NCBI GenBank assembly: GCA_937901525.1
Contig: CALDHX010000031.1
Span: 1 to 5,050 of the forward strand
DNA: 5,050 bases
From: an uncultured Bacteroidales bacterium
GTDB taxonomy: Bacteria; Bacteroidota; Bacteroidia; Bacteroidales; P3
Direction: 5' to 3'
A program made the translations under genes and the position numbers. Shown here one piece after another: positions 1 to 5,050 of the stretch (its first letter is position 1; each line of letters starts with the position of its first letter). The notes below the pieces were generated by a model that had not been told where the DNA came from, searched no databases, and worked only from the letters and a program-made list of their open reading frames with translations.

Positions 1-58
1 TGATTTCTGCTGAGGTTTGTGTTATGTTGCTTGCAGAAAGGGCTGTTGGTGCATCGCA
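1..58 (-). repeat. Start of a sixth FN3 domain, cut by the window edge
   Basis: From C1586 the protein reads CDAPTALSASNITQTSAEI and then leaves the window. The Cys-x-x-Pro opening and the S-A-x-I strand match the start of the other FN3 domains (for example CARPVANSV then TTSATISW). The repeat series therefore continues. What follows is unknown: more modules and a C-terminal sorting domain are plausible. Confidence 0.75.
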
Positions 59-3000
59 TGGCTGAGGTTCTTCAGGGTCTGTTCCGCCTTGTCCTTCTTC
101 TGCATCGTAAACTGAGATAGCATCAAGTCCTATTCCGTATCCATCAACTCCTATTGTTTCAAATGCAACTTGGTATGTTGATGTTGGGTTAGGTAATGCA
201 ACAGAGTCAAGTACCCATTCACTTACAGGCGTAGAATATGTTGCTAATGTTGTCCATGCTTCAGTTTGATCTGTTCTATATTTAACAGTAAGTGTTTCTG
301 ATGTAAACATATAATCACCTATTGCAAAATTAAATTTGAGATAAGGATTACTCAATGAAGTCAAATCGAAAATTGGCGATTCCAATATAGCCGATGAGCC
401 CACATCATAAGTATGATACATCATTGAATTACCATCAACAGGAGTTAATGTTACTTCTGCATAATAATCCATATCGAATGTGTACATTCCTTCTACAGTA
501 ACCCAAACGTCATCTCCTGATAGTGCTGTTGTTGTCCAGCAACCTAAACCACCCTCAAAACTTTCCATGTATGGGAAATTTGCAACAACATCACAAAGTG
601 TATAGAATGTAATTGTTGCTGTTGGGTTAGATTCTTCATCTCCACAGTCTGTTGTTACTTTAACAAGATATGCTGTAGAAGGATTAAGGTTTGTTAAGTC
701 TATTGTTTGTTCTGTTGCTTGCACTACTGTCCATTCCTCTTCGGCAGTTGTCTTATAGTAAACGTTCCAAGCTGTGTGTGATTCATCGTTGTCTGTCCAA
801 GAAATAGTTGCAGATGTTGTTGTTTCATTTGATGCAACAACTGAATTAGCAACTGGTCTTGCACAAGAAGTTTCTATTCCAACTGGCTCTACAATTACAT
901 TATCTATTATTGCTGGTGGTTGATTTCCGCTTGTAGCATCATTTACCCACATAAAGACAAGTTTCTTTAAGGCATTTGGAGTATTTTCTATTGTTACAGA
1001 TATATTTTGTGTTCCGGTTAACATAGCTAAAGAATGTACTTCTGAGTTATAACCTACCAAAACACCTGTTCCGTCTTCATAATAAGGATAACCTGAATTA
1101 ATGCTTGAAGTTGGTTCTATAAGTGTTTCAGGATCAACAAAGAATACTTTCAAATAGTCGTAAGCATAATATAACCAACCGAAATAGTCTTCAAACTCTC
1201 CTTGAATTGTTAAGTCAAAACTAATTCTTATAGAATCTGTTGCTCCTAATTGGAATAATTTTTCTGCTACTACACATGACAATGCGTCTGTATTGTAATT
1301 TGCTGATATTCCATTGTCAGAAATAAATAATGAACCATTAGTTGCATTTGAAGGTGTACCTACATGCCATTGGTTTGCAAAAGAAGCATTCTTTAATATC
1401 CAACCATGATTTTCTTCTTCAAAGTCGCAAGTATAAGGTATTTCAACTGCATCTTGAAGTGTATAAGCTACAACCGTTGGAGAAGGAATTGCTTCATTTG
1501 ATCCACATACTGCTGTTACTGATACATAGTATTGTGTTTCTGGTTCAAGATCTGTAAGTGTAAATGGAGATTCTGTTGCTGTTTCTGTTAGGATTTCTTC
1601 TGAGCCTGCTGCTCTATAAGAAATTGTATAACTATCTGCTTCTGTTAATGTCCAAGTTACATCAAGTGTTGTAGTTGTTGGATTTACAAGATCTATTTCT
1701 TGAACTTGTGCACAAGCTGATATAGATAATGAAACGTTGTCAATAGCAGCAGGAGCAACTAATTCTTCTTGGTTGATATAGCCAAGAGCTGTAAACACTA
1801 AACGTTTTTCTCCTGTAACATTTCCAAGGAATATTCTTTCTGTTTGCCATTGGTCTGAACCTACTAAAATAGCAACTATGTTATCAGAATTTAATAGTCC
1901 ACTTGCAGGAAGAGGTTGACGATCTACAAGATATGCTGCCACACCTCCTGAAACATCTGTGCCTACTTGATGACCTGTTACTTTCCAATCAAATGTAAGT
2001 TCAAAGTTTTCTTCTGTTTGACCAAAGTCAAAATCTTTCCAAAGGTGAGAAATAGTTGCAGAAGTAGTTGTTGATGCTGCATAAGCTGAACCATCGTTTG
2101 AAATATAAGCTGCAGGTGCTTCATTTCCTGTTCCTTCTCCTACAACCCAAGCATTAGGTGAGGTTGAACCTGCATTTACAAACCACATTCCTTCATCAAA
2201 TGTTGTTTCGTAAGGAACAAGTTCTGCTTCATCAAGTGTAGTAAATGTTGCTGTTGTCCAAGTTGATTCTCCATCTTCACAAATTGCTCTTACTGCAAAT
2301 GTATATGTTGTTGCAGGTGTTAAGTCTGTTAATTCAATTGGGTCTGTTGTAGTAATTTCTTCTGCACTTCCTGAATCAGGATCAGCTTCTTCGCCTTCAC
2401 CTTCTACTACAACATATTCCCAAGCTGTTGAAGGTCCATAATAAGTGAACGATGCTGTAGCTGATGTTGCAGTTACAGATGTTTCAGCCACTGTTGCAAC
2501 AGAAGGAGCTGGACAATCAACCATATCTTCTACTGCTATATCATCAACACATAATCTATTATCTCCATTACTTATTGTACTTTCAGCATAAAATGCAAAA
2601 CGCACTGCTCCTGCTAATGGTTCTCCATCTTCGTTTATAAGAGGATAAGAATATCTTACCATTTGATTGGTTAAAGAAGAAAAGTTTAAATTTGTATTTT
2701 CATCTCCATCAAAGAATACTAAACCATTTGCTATATCCCAAGTTTCGCCATTGTCAAGAGAAACCATTGCAATAAATTTATCATCTGGTGCAGCAGCTGG
2801 TGGTGTATCATTATTCCATTCTCTTAATCCAACATTAAATGCAAGTTGTTTTGCTACATCTCCTTCTCCTAAATCAATAGAAGGAGTAACAAGCCAATAG
2901 TATTGACCTGTTGAATAAGGATTACAATACATTGCCACATATGATTGTCCTCCAATAGAAATAGAAGTAGTATGATTCCAATTCGATGATGAAATATTTA

Positions 3001-4813
3001 AAGAAGTTGTTGCTATTTGTCCGCTTGCAGGTATTTGTCCTGTATATCTATTCCAACAAGTGATGTCGCTTGCGAATGGGTTTGCATCAAAAGTTTCTGT
3101 CCAAGGAGTTTCCAACGCTCCACAAGGAGTTGTAATATTCATTTGGTCTGCATAAGAAACTTCTTCTAAACCTTCACATATAATTCCAACTTGAACATTG
3201 TAAGTTGTTTGATAAGTTACTCCTTCTGAAATAGAGAATGGGAAATCATCTATTGTCAAACCTTCTACTTCTGTCCAAGTTTCACTTGCAGCGGCTTTAT
3301 ATCTCAAAGTATAAGTTCCTTCTGTATTCATTGCATCTGTCAAAGCAACTGAAATAGAAGGACCATCTTCTGTATCTACAAATTCTAATGAAGAATTTAT
3401 TGCAGTAGATGAGCAAGGCATAGTGTAAATAGAAACATTATCTATTGCTGCAGGTGGATTTTCTCCAGCGCCACTATCATTTCTCCAAGAAAATACTAAA
3501 TTATAAGCACCCGGTGTAGTAGAGGTAGGTACTTCTATATTAACTCTTTGCCATTCGTTGTTTGTTCCGTAAGGTGATCTATCTATCATGTGAGAAAGGG
3601 TGTTAGATGTTCCTAAATCTTGACCAAAAGGAACCAAACGAACTCCCACATAATCACAACAAGTTTCTTCTCCTACTGATTTGTAATCAAAAGATATTCC
3701 ATAGAAAGTATTTTCTTCTATATTTATAAGAACAGATGCGTGAGCAACAGAGGTTGCATCGTTTGTATAAGCATTTGAAACTCCTTCATCGTTACTTATA
3801 TATAATCCATTTCCTGCTTCTGCATTTGTAGTGTTTTGACCAAGAGGTCCAACATACCATTTATTTGTATGAGGATTTGTTATTGTCCATAAAGTAAGGT
3901 TGTCTAAATCATCAAAGCCTTCTTCAAAAGGTAGAGTAATGAAATTATCTTCGCTTGGAAGTGTTGTAAATACTGTTGATATTTCAGTTGAATTGGATTC
4001 GCTACATACAGTATAAACTTTCACCTCATACTCAACAAGCGATTCAAGACCTGATAAAGTATAAGTTAAGTCTGTTATATTTTCATCTGCAACTGTCCAT
4101 TCTTCATCTGTAGCTGATTTATATGCTAATCCAAATGTTGTAGCACTTTCATCTGAAGCCTCCCAAGAAATTGTTGCACCATCTGTTGTTTGATTAGTAA
4201 CAGAAATGTTTACAGGAGGATAACAAAACTCTGCTCCGATTGGAATCATATCAAACTTTGTTACAGGAACGCTAGATGCTGTTGCGTCAGGAGATGGAGG
4301 GGTATTAATATTATATTCTTGAGTATCCGATTTCTGATAAACAGAACTGCCTATTCCTTGTGCTGTCTTGAAAGTATGATTATTTTCATAAGCTGTTCCA
4401 TCTCTTATAACTGCAACAAGCAAATTACCTTCCCCTGTATATTCAAAAGGGGCAGTAAAAAGGTAGGTTACGACTCCGTTAACAAGATTTATAGGACCCT
4501 CATAAACTTGAACAAAATCAGTCCCTGGCAAATAATTTGTAAGAGTTGCATCTGTTACTTCTTTCATATAAATCTTTATAATACCATTATTATAAGGAGT
4601 ATATGTGTGATAATAACTTATACTCGTAATTTGTCCTGGCTCTAAATTAGCAGCAGGATAAATAGACTGAGAATAACTGTTTTGATAATAACAATACATC
4701 GGTATATTAGTCGATGTTGTTGTTGAGGTTGTGTCGCCGACAATAATTGTTGTCTGGGCAGACAATTGCATAGCGAATATAATCGCCATTACAAATGATA
4801 ATAACTTTTTCAT
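1..4813 (-). CDS. Large secreted multidomain FN3 / cleaved-adhesin (choice-of-anchor J) repeat protein, C-terminus beyond the window
   Basis: The frame is open from ATG at 4813 to the left edge (1604 codons plus one base) with no stop, so the 3' end is missing. Order of domains: signal peptide 1-19; N-terminal beta-rich module 20-196; FN3 at 197-284, 467-563, 767-859, 1034-1118 and 1317-1406; jelly-roll domains of cleaved-adhesin / choice-of-anchor-J / MAM-like type at 285-466, 564-766, 860-1033, 1119-1316 and 1407-1570; an acidic linker 1571-1585; and a sixth FN3 beginning at 1586. FN3 hallmarks are ATISW-like B strands, L(x)P(x)T(x)Y(x)V(x)V turns and a terminal FTTL/YTL. No catalytic motif is visible. 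Known family context: such proteins in Bacteroidota are exported by the Sec system and often by the type IX system, and resemble the hemagglutinin/adhesin domains of Porphyromonas gingipains. Adhesion or matrix/glycan binding is inferred. A protease or other enzyme domain further downstream cannot be excluded. The gene appears to have its own promoter. Confidence 0.93.
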   Translation of the reverse strand, partial: MKKLLSFVMAIIFAMQLSAQTTIIVGDTTSTTTSTNIPMYCYYQNSYSQSIYPAANLEPGQITSISYYHTYTPYNNGIIKIYMKEVTDATLTNYLPGTDFVQVYEGPINLVNGVVTYLFTAPFEYTGEGNLLVAVIRDGTAYENNHTFKTAQGIGSSVYQKSDTQEYNINTPPSPDATASSVPVTKFDMIPIGAEFCYPPVNISVTNQTTDGATISWEASDESATTFGLAYKSATDEEWTVADENITDLTYTLSGLESLVEYEVKVYTVCSESNSTEISTVFTTLPSEDNFITLPFEEGFDDLDNLTLWTITNPHTNKWYVGPLGQNTTNAEAGNGLYISNDEGVSNAYTNDATSVAHASVLINIEENTFYGISFDYKSVGEETCCDYVGVRLVPFGQDLGTSNTLSHMIDRSPYGTNNEWQRVNIEVPTSTTPGAYNLVFSWRNDSGAGENPPAAIDNVSIYTMPCSSTAINSSLEFVDTEDGPSISVALTDAMNTEGTYTLRYKAAASETWTEVEGLTIDDFPFSISEGVTYQTTYNVQVGIICEGLEEVSYADQMNITTPCGALETPWTETFDANPFASDITCWNRYTGQIPASGQIATTSLNISSSNWNHTTSISIGGQSYVAMYCNPYSTGQYYWLVTPSIDLGEGDVAKQLAFNVGLREWNNDTPPAAAPDDKFIAMVSLDNGETWDIANGLVFFDGDENTNLNFSSLTNQMVRYSYPLINEDGEPLAGAVRFAFYAESTISNGDNRLCVDDIAVEDMVDCPAPSVATVAETSVTATSATASFTYYGPSTAWEYVVVEGEGEEADPDSGSAEEITTTDPIELTDLTPATTYTFAVRAICEDGESTWTTATFTTLDEAELVPYETTFDEGMWFVNAGSTSPNAWVVGEGTGNEAPAAYISNDGSAYAASTTTSATISHLWKDFDFGQTEENFELTFDWKVTGHQVGTDVSGGVAAYLVDRQPLPASGLLNSDNIVAILVGSDQWQTERIFLGNVTGEKRLVFTALGYINQEELVAPAAIDNVSLSISACAQVQEIDLVNPTTTTLDVTWTLTEADSYTISYRAAGSEEILTETATESPFTLTDLEPETQYYVSVTAVCGSNEAIPSPTVVAYTLQDAVEIPYTCDFEEENHGWILKNASFANQWHVGTPSNATNGSLFISDNGISANYNTDALSCVVAEKLFQLGATDSIRISFDLTIQGEFEDYFGWLYYAYDYLKVFFVDPETLIEPTSSINSGYPYYEDGTGVLVGYNSEVHSLAMLTGTQNISVTIENTPNALKKLVFMWVNDATSGNQPPAIIDNVIVEPVGIETSCARPVANSVVASNETTTSATISWTDNDESHTAWNVYYKTTAEEEWTVVQATEQTIDLTNLNPSTAYLVKVTTDCGDEESNPTATITFYTLCDVVANFPYMESFEGGLGCWTTTALSGDDVWVTVEGMYTFDMDYYAEVTLTPVDGNSMMYHTYDVGSSAILESPIFDLTSLSNPYLKFNFAIGDYMFTSETLTVKYRTDQTEAWTTLATYSTPVSEWVLDSVALPNPTSTYQVAFETIGVDGYGIGLDAISVYDAEEGQGGTDPEEPQPCDAPTALSASNITQTSAEI
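59..865 (-). repeat. Module 5: FN3-5 (1317-1406) plus B-type (MAM-like) jelly-roll (1407-1570) and acidic linker
   Basis: FN3-5 is the most canonical FN3: CARPVANSVV, SATISWTDND (1334-1343), WNVYYKTTAEEEWTVV (1349-1364), LTNLNPSTAYLVKVTTDCGD (1373-1392) and ITFYTL. The Cys pair is C1317/C1390. The second domain starts with C1407, then FPYMESFEGGLGCW (1413-1426), giving a C1407/C1425 pair as in module 2. It continues with ILESPIFDLTSLSNPYLKFN (1476-1495), LTVKYRTDQTEAWTTL (1508-1523), EWVLDSVALP (1532-1541), YQVAFETIG (1547-1555) and GIGLDAISVYDA (1560-1571). A hydrophilic linker rich in Glu, Gly and Pro (about 1571-1585) joins it to the next FN3; no other unit has a comparable linker. Confidence 0.86.
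866..1714 (-). repeat. Module 4: FN3-4 (1034-1118) plus A-type jelly-roll (1119-1316)
   Basis: FN3-4 has CAQVQEIDLV, TTTLDVTWTL (1047-1056), YTISYRAAGSEE (1062-1073), LTDLEPETQYYVSVTAVCG (1086-1104) and VVAYTL; the disulfide candidates are C1034/C1103. The jelly-roll has IPYTCDFEEENHGW (1125-1138), QWHVGTPS (1148-1155), SLFISDNGIS (1161-1170), SIRISFDLTIQGE (1194-1206), YDYLKVFFVDPE (1218-1229), NISVTIE (1270-1276), KKLVFMWVNDA (1283-1293) and PPAIIDNVIVEP (1299-1310). This is the clearest match in the window to the cleaved-adhesin consensus. Between GE and DYLKVFF an unusual aromatic stretch (DYFGWLYYAY, 1209-1218) lengthens the loop. Confidence 0.87.
1715..2515 (-). repeat. Module 3: FN3-3 (767-859) plus A-type jelly-roll (860-1033)
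   Basis: FN3-3 starts CPAPSVATV, has SATASFTYYG (784-793) and closes with FAVRAICEDG (839-848) and TATFTTL; the C767/C845 pair is conserved. It carries an acidic insertion of about 15 residues (804-818, rich in Glu, Asp and Gly) in the C-E loop. The jelly-roll shows PYETTFDEG (867-875), W889, AYISNDGSAY (902-911), LTFDWKVTGH (939-948), AAYLVDRQ (959-966), DQWQTERIFLG (987-997), KRLVFTALGY (1003-1012) and PAAIDNVSLSI (1021-1031). It ends with the same PAAIDNV signature as module 1 but with different codons. Confidence 0.83.
2516..3415 (-). repeat. Module 2: FN3-2 (467-563) plus B-type (MAM-like) jelly-roll (564-766)
   Basis: FN3-2 is the most diverged of the set. It starts with C467, has YTLRYKAAASETWTEV (501-516) and VQVGIIC (540-546), and ends at ITTPC. 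The second domain begins with Cys itself (C564), followed by TPWTETFD (569-576) and TCWNRY (585-590), giving a C564/C586 pair. It continues with YVAMYCNPY (625-633), YWLVTPSIDLG (639-649), LAFNVGLREW (656-665), FIAMVSLDNGETW (680-692), VRFAFYAES (737-745) and LCVDDIAVED (754-763). The 'sum of strands then SxDxGxTW' order is that of MAM-like and choice-of-anchor-J domains. At about 200 residues it is the longest jelly-roll of the five. Confidence 0.82.
3416..4225 (-). repeat. Module 1: FN3-1 (197-284) plus A-type jelly-roll (285-466)
   Basis: FN3-1 begins CYPPVNISV, has GATISWEAS (211-219) as the B/C strand region and closes with VYTVCSES and VFTTL. C197 and C270 are placed to form a disulfide. 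The jelly-roll shows PFEEGFDD (295-302), W309, KWYVG (318-322), GLYISNDEG (336-344), ISFDYKSVGE (373-382), DYVGVRLVPFG (387-397), EWQRVNIEVP (420-429), LVFSWRNDS (439-447) and PPAAIDNVSIY (453-463). This is the classic order for cleaved-adhesin / choice-of-anchor-J domains. A vicinal pair C385-C386 sits where relatives usually have a short Gly/Tyr loop. Confidence 0.85.
4226..4756 (-). other. N-terminal beta-rich module (residues 20-196) of the 'SYSQ' type
   Basis: After a Thr/Ser linker (21-35) the domain shows PMYCYYQNSYSQSIY (38-52), then QITSISYYH (61-69), IIKIYMKEV (78-86), a central loop with GTDFVQVYEG (97-106), VVTYLFTAPFEYTGEGNLLV (114-133) and a closing stretch up to F196. This matches, from memory, the N-terminal module found in many Bacteroidales surface FN3 proteins: an NxSYSQxIY motif, a GxITSISFY strand, a list of beta strands and a FxYxGxxNLxVxV strand. 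I know of no assigned function for it. Its position directly after the signal peptide suggests it caps the repeat stalk. Family membership is by recall of the motif pattern, not by search. Confidence 0.7.
4757..4813 (-). other. Sec signal peptide (residues 1-19)
   Basis: The first residues are MKKLLSFVMAIIFAMQLSAQ: a two-lysine N-region, a hydrophobic core of about 11 residues (L4-M15), then LSA before Gln20. The likely signal peptidase I cut is A19|Q20, a very common form in Bacteroidota exported proteins. No Cys follows the core, so it is not a lipoprotein. The mature protein would begin with Gln followed by a Thr/Ser-rich stretch (residues 21-35), consistent with a flexible exported N-terminus. 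Confidence 0.9.
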
Positions 4814-4825
4814 TTTTACTTCCAT
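4811..4825 (-). promoter_or_regulatory. Translation start region with two in-frame ATGs
   Basis: The minus strand reads ATGGAAGTAAAAATG, so an ATG at 4825 lies four codons upstream of and in frame with the ATG at 4813. I chose 4813: it gives a standard signal peptide (MKKLL...), a GGAAG element (4823-4819) sits 5 nt before it, and the bases just before it are A-rich as usual in Bacteroidota. Starting at 4825 would add only MEVK, placing an acidic residue in the signal peptide N-region, and has no purine-rich element upstream. Confidence 0.7.
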
Positions 4826-4852
4826 TGGTTAATACTAAAAAAAATTAGGGGT

Positions 4853-4884
4853 CAAAATTAATATTTTTATTATTTTTTACAAAA
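4853..4884 (-). promoter_or_regulatory. Bacteroidota-type promoter for the adhesin-like gene
   Basis: On the minus strand TTTTG (4884-4880) is followed after 19 bp by TAATTTTG (4860-4853). This fits the Bacteroidota primary sigma pattern of a -33 TTG/TTTG element and a -7 TAnnTTTG element, with usual spacing of about 17-23 bp. Transcription would begin near 4845-4848, giving a leader of roughly 32-35 nt before the ATG at 4813. The leader contains a T8 run (4844-4837, minus strand) and no obvious riboswitch or hairpin. The call rests on motif and spacing only; AT-rich DNA raises the chance-match rate. Confidence 0.65.
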
Positions 4885-4930
4885 TATTTTAACGTTTTTT
4901 TTAATCACTTTTTTGAATTAGAATTTCTTC

Positions 4931-5027
4931 CTAAAAGAAGTAAAAAATAAATCAAAGAAAAAAAGTAAAAAAGCAAAGAAAAAATCGAAAAAAGTAAAGA
5001 AAAAATTCAAAAAAGTAAAGAAAAAAA
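4931..5027. repeat. A-rich tract with 21-bp tandem periodicity
   Basis: Plus-strand units of 21 bp begin at 4952 (TCAAAG), 4973 (GCAAAG), 4994 (GTAAAG) and 5015 (GTAAAG, merging into the terminator); 4931 (CTAAAAG) is a degenerate earlier unit. Each unit is roughly (g/t)(c/t)AAAG, A6, a 3-nt break, then A6. The period equals two turns of B-DNA, so the A-tracts recur on about the same helix face and the segment may be intrinsically bent. It lies about 50-130 bp upstream of the predicted promoter and directly after the upstream gene's terminator. It has no start codon in the frame that reads through it, so I do not call a gene here. Confidence 0.7.
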
Positions 5028-5050
5028 AGCCACTCTGTAATAGAGTGGCT
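5021..5050 (-). terminator. Rho-independent terminator of an unseen upstream gene
   Basis: AGCCACTCT (5028-5036) and AGAGTGGCT (5042-5050) form a perfect 9-bp inverted repeat around a 5-nt loop (GTAAT on the plus strand). On the minus strand the stem is followed by a run of eight T (5028-5021, the first also pairing in the stem), then C and further T-rich sequence. This is the standard intrinsic terminator layout for leftward transcription. It implies a minus-strand gene ending just right of the window and separates it from the large CDS. Whether it also works rightward depends on bases beyond 5050. Confidence 0.88.

Noticed and set aside
1342..1557. Plus-strand open frame of 71 codons
   Set aside because: It lies wholly antisense to the FN3-4 / jelly-roll 4 junction of the large gene, has low-complexity Leu/His-rich composition, no recognisable domain and no promoter or ribosome binding site.
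2667..2900. Plus-strand open frame of 77 codons
   Set aside because: It is antisense to the second jelly-roll, whose minus-strand reading shows conserved domain motifs. The plus-strand product has no recognisable features and reflects the complement of the codon bias.
4190..4645. Plus-strand open frame of 151 codons
   Set aside because: It is antisense to the N-terminal module and FN3-1. Its product is Cys/Ile/Arg-rich with no coherent membrane or domain pattern, and the minus-strand frame is clearly the real one.
1..4813. Gingipain-type protease or glycoside hydrolase assignment
   Set aside because: The repeats resemble those attached to gingipains, but no catalytic domain or active-site motif occurs in the 1604 visible residues, so an enzyme name would be unsupported.
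4814..4852. Riboswitch or structured leader
   Set aside because: The leader is only about 35 nt and mostly A/T without stable stems; too short for a known riboswitch class.
4881..4896. AAAATATTTT and AACGTT palindromes next to the -33 element as an operator
   Set aside because: Short AT-rich palindromes are common by chance here, and no second copy or known regulator site could be recognised.
4926..4942. Possible hairpin CTTC-CTAAAA-GAAG
   Set aside because: Only four base pairs without GC clamp or a conserved continuation; expected by chance in such A/T-rich sequence.

Overview
The window holds one very large, leftward-transcribed (minus strand) open reading frame that fills positions 1-4813 and runs off the left edge, plus about 237 bp of AT-rich upstream DNA at the right end. 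I translated the minus strand codon by codon from the ATG at 4813. It stays open for 1604 residues with no stop or frameshift, so the visible part is the N-terminal portion of a still larger protein. No plus-strand gene is supported.

The protein is a secreted, modular, adhesin-like surface protein. It has a signal peptide (residues 1-19) and an N-terminal beta-rich module (20-196). Then follow five copies of a two-domain unit, a fibronectin type III-like (FN3) domain followed by a cleaved-adhesin / choice-of-anchor-J / MAM-like jelly-roll domain, and the start of a sixth FN3 at the left edge. Unit boundaries are marked by Cys residues at 197, 467, 767, 1034, 1317 and 1586, giving a period of about 267-300 residues. 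The jelly-rolls fall into two subtypes in the order A-B-A-A-B. The true C-terminus, where a type IX secretion sorting domain would be expected, lies outside the window.

Upstream of the gene, reading in the direction of transcription, come a rho-independent terminator hairpin with a T-run (5021-5050, minus), which probably ends an unseen upstream gene, and an A-rich tract with a 21-bp tandem periodicity (about 4931-5027). These are followed by a Bacteroidota-type promoter (TTTTG, 19 bp, TAATTTTG; 4853-4884), a short leader, and the start codon. The gene therefore looks like a separately transcribed unit.

The organism is most likely a low-GC member of the Bacteroidota, probably Bacteroidales. 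The reasons are the -33/-7 promoter type, the weak ribosome binding site, the preference for ACA, GCA, ATA and AGA codons, and a protein architecture (SYSQ-type N-terminal module with FN3 and cleaved-adhesin repeats) typical of secreted proteins in that group. Genus and species cannot be judged from this sequence.
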